In this document: piece by piece, positions 32,974-33,058 of the stretch
Numbering within the stretch: the first letter of the stretch is position 1
Layout of the letters: each line of letters starts with the position of its first letter
Assembly (NCBI GenBank): GCA_024762925.1
Contig: JANTGM010000061.1
Location: 1 to 33,058 of the forward strand
DNA length: 33,058 nucleotides
Direction of reading: 5' to 3'
From: Kofleriaceae bacterium
Lineage (GTDB): Bacteria; Myxococcota_A; Polyangia; Haliangiales; Haliangiaceae
The notes under the pieces: generated by a model
What the model saw: only the letters and a program-made list of their open reading frames with translations
Database searches by the model: none
What the model was told of the DNA's origin: nothing
Position numbers and translations under genes: made by a program

Positions 32974-33058
32974 TGTGCGGCTCAGAGGAATAGAAATGTG
33001 CTGGCGACGGGAGCTCGTTCTTTGACAAGGCGCGAAGGACGACCTTGCTGGGGCAAGG
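32970..33058 (+). repeat. MITE-like repeat copy R3, truncated by the window edge
   Basis: It begins at the same CTAG that ends R2 (32970-32973), reads TGTGCGGC, then AGCTCGTT, GGCGCGAAGGACGA and TTGCTGGGGCAAGG, and runs off the window. These blocks match the reverse complement of the right half of R2 (AGCTCGTT, GGCGAGAAG, TTTGCTGGGCAA). The first 48 bases from CTAG to AGCTCG have the same length in both copies. R2 and R3 are thus adjacent, in inverted orientation, sharing one CTAG. Confidence 0.55.

Noticed and set aside
1-33058. CRISPR arrays, tRNA or rRNA genes
   Set aside because: No regularly spaced direct repeats, cloverleaf-like sequence or rRNA-like stretch was seen by eye; a tRNAscan or Infernal run was not possible.

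Overview
This 33-kb window looks like chromosome from a myxobacterium-like or Bradymonadia-like deltaproteobacterium (Myxococcota). That placement is an inference. It rests on a moderately high GC content, a very high density of predicted lipoproteins (eight intact genes plus one broken one), a cysteine-rich repeat of the kind common in Myxococcota (DUF4215-like), tandem PEGA-domain proteins, a RoxA-like di-heme cytochrome c, a PocR-type sigma-54 activator and an ArsA-like ATPase. I see no phage, plasmid, CRISPR, rRNA or tRNA genes.

Layout. 1-103: truncated end of a MITE-like repeat. 100-3150 (-): large exported protein with a canonical Fic domain and a C-terminal region resembling an ADP-ribosyltransferase. 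3594-4160 (+): broken lipoprotein gene. 4191-5231 (+): lipoprotein with a DUF4215-like repeat and a fibrinogen-like domain. 9451-5403 (-): two-gene heme lipoprotein unit (RoxA-like protein, then a mono-heme protein) closed by a strong intrinsic terminator. 9452-10062: gene-free, with a possible diverged copy of the repeat. 10063-11510 (+): lipoprotein esterase coupled to a small beta-barrel protein. 13923-11830 (-): Cache-HAMP class III adenylate cyclase. 14083-14688 (+): YXWGXW-like lipoprotein. 15466-14741 (-): SpoIID-like lipoprotein. 21738-15737 (-): gltB-gltD, NADPH glutamate synthase. 21845-22798 (+): coiled-coil lipoprotein. 29659-22827 (-): a run of same-strand genes: small beta-rich protein, beta-rich 484-residue protein, degenerate sigma-54-type regulator, ArsA-like ATPase, small lipoprotein and two tandem PEGA proteins. 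29753-31162 (+): NUDIX/metallo-beta-lactamase fusion. 31199-32794 (+): PocR-sensing sigma-54 activator. 32791-33058: two inverted MITE-like repeats sharing a CTAG.

How the genes work together. gltB/gltD is the only clear metabolic unit (glutamine + 2-oxoglutarate to glutamate). The two cytochrome lipoproteins probably form an envelope redox unit, and they share an unusual CHGxDGRFIxxECC motif. Most other products are envelope or signalling proteins whose substrates cannot be read from sequence.

The most unusual items are four: the Fic plus ART-like exported protein; the MITE-like element family inserted at CTAG, which supplies the stop codons of the genes at both window ends; the shared cysteine motif in the heme lipoproteins; and a GAF-regulator that has lost the GAFTGA loop and the Walker B acids. 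All calls come from reading the sequence; no database search or structure prediction was run.
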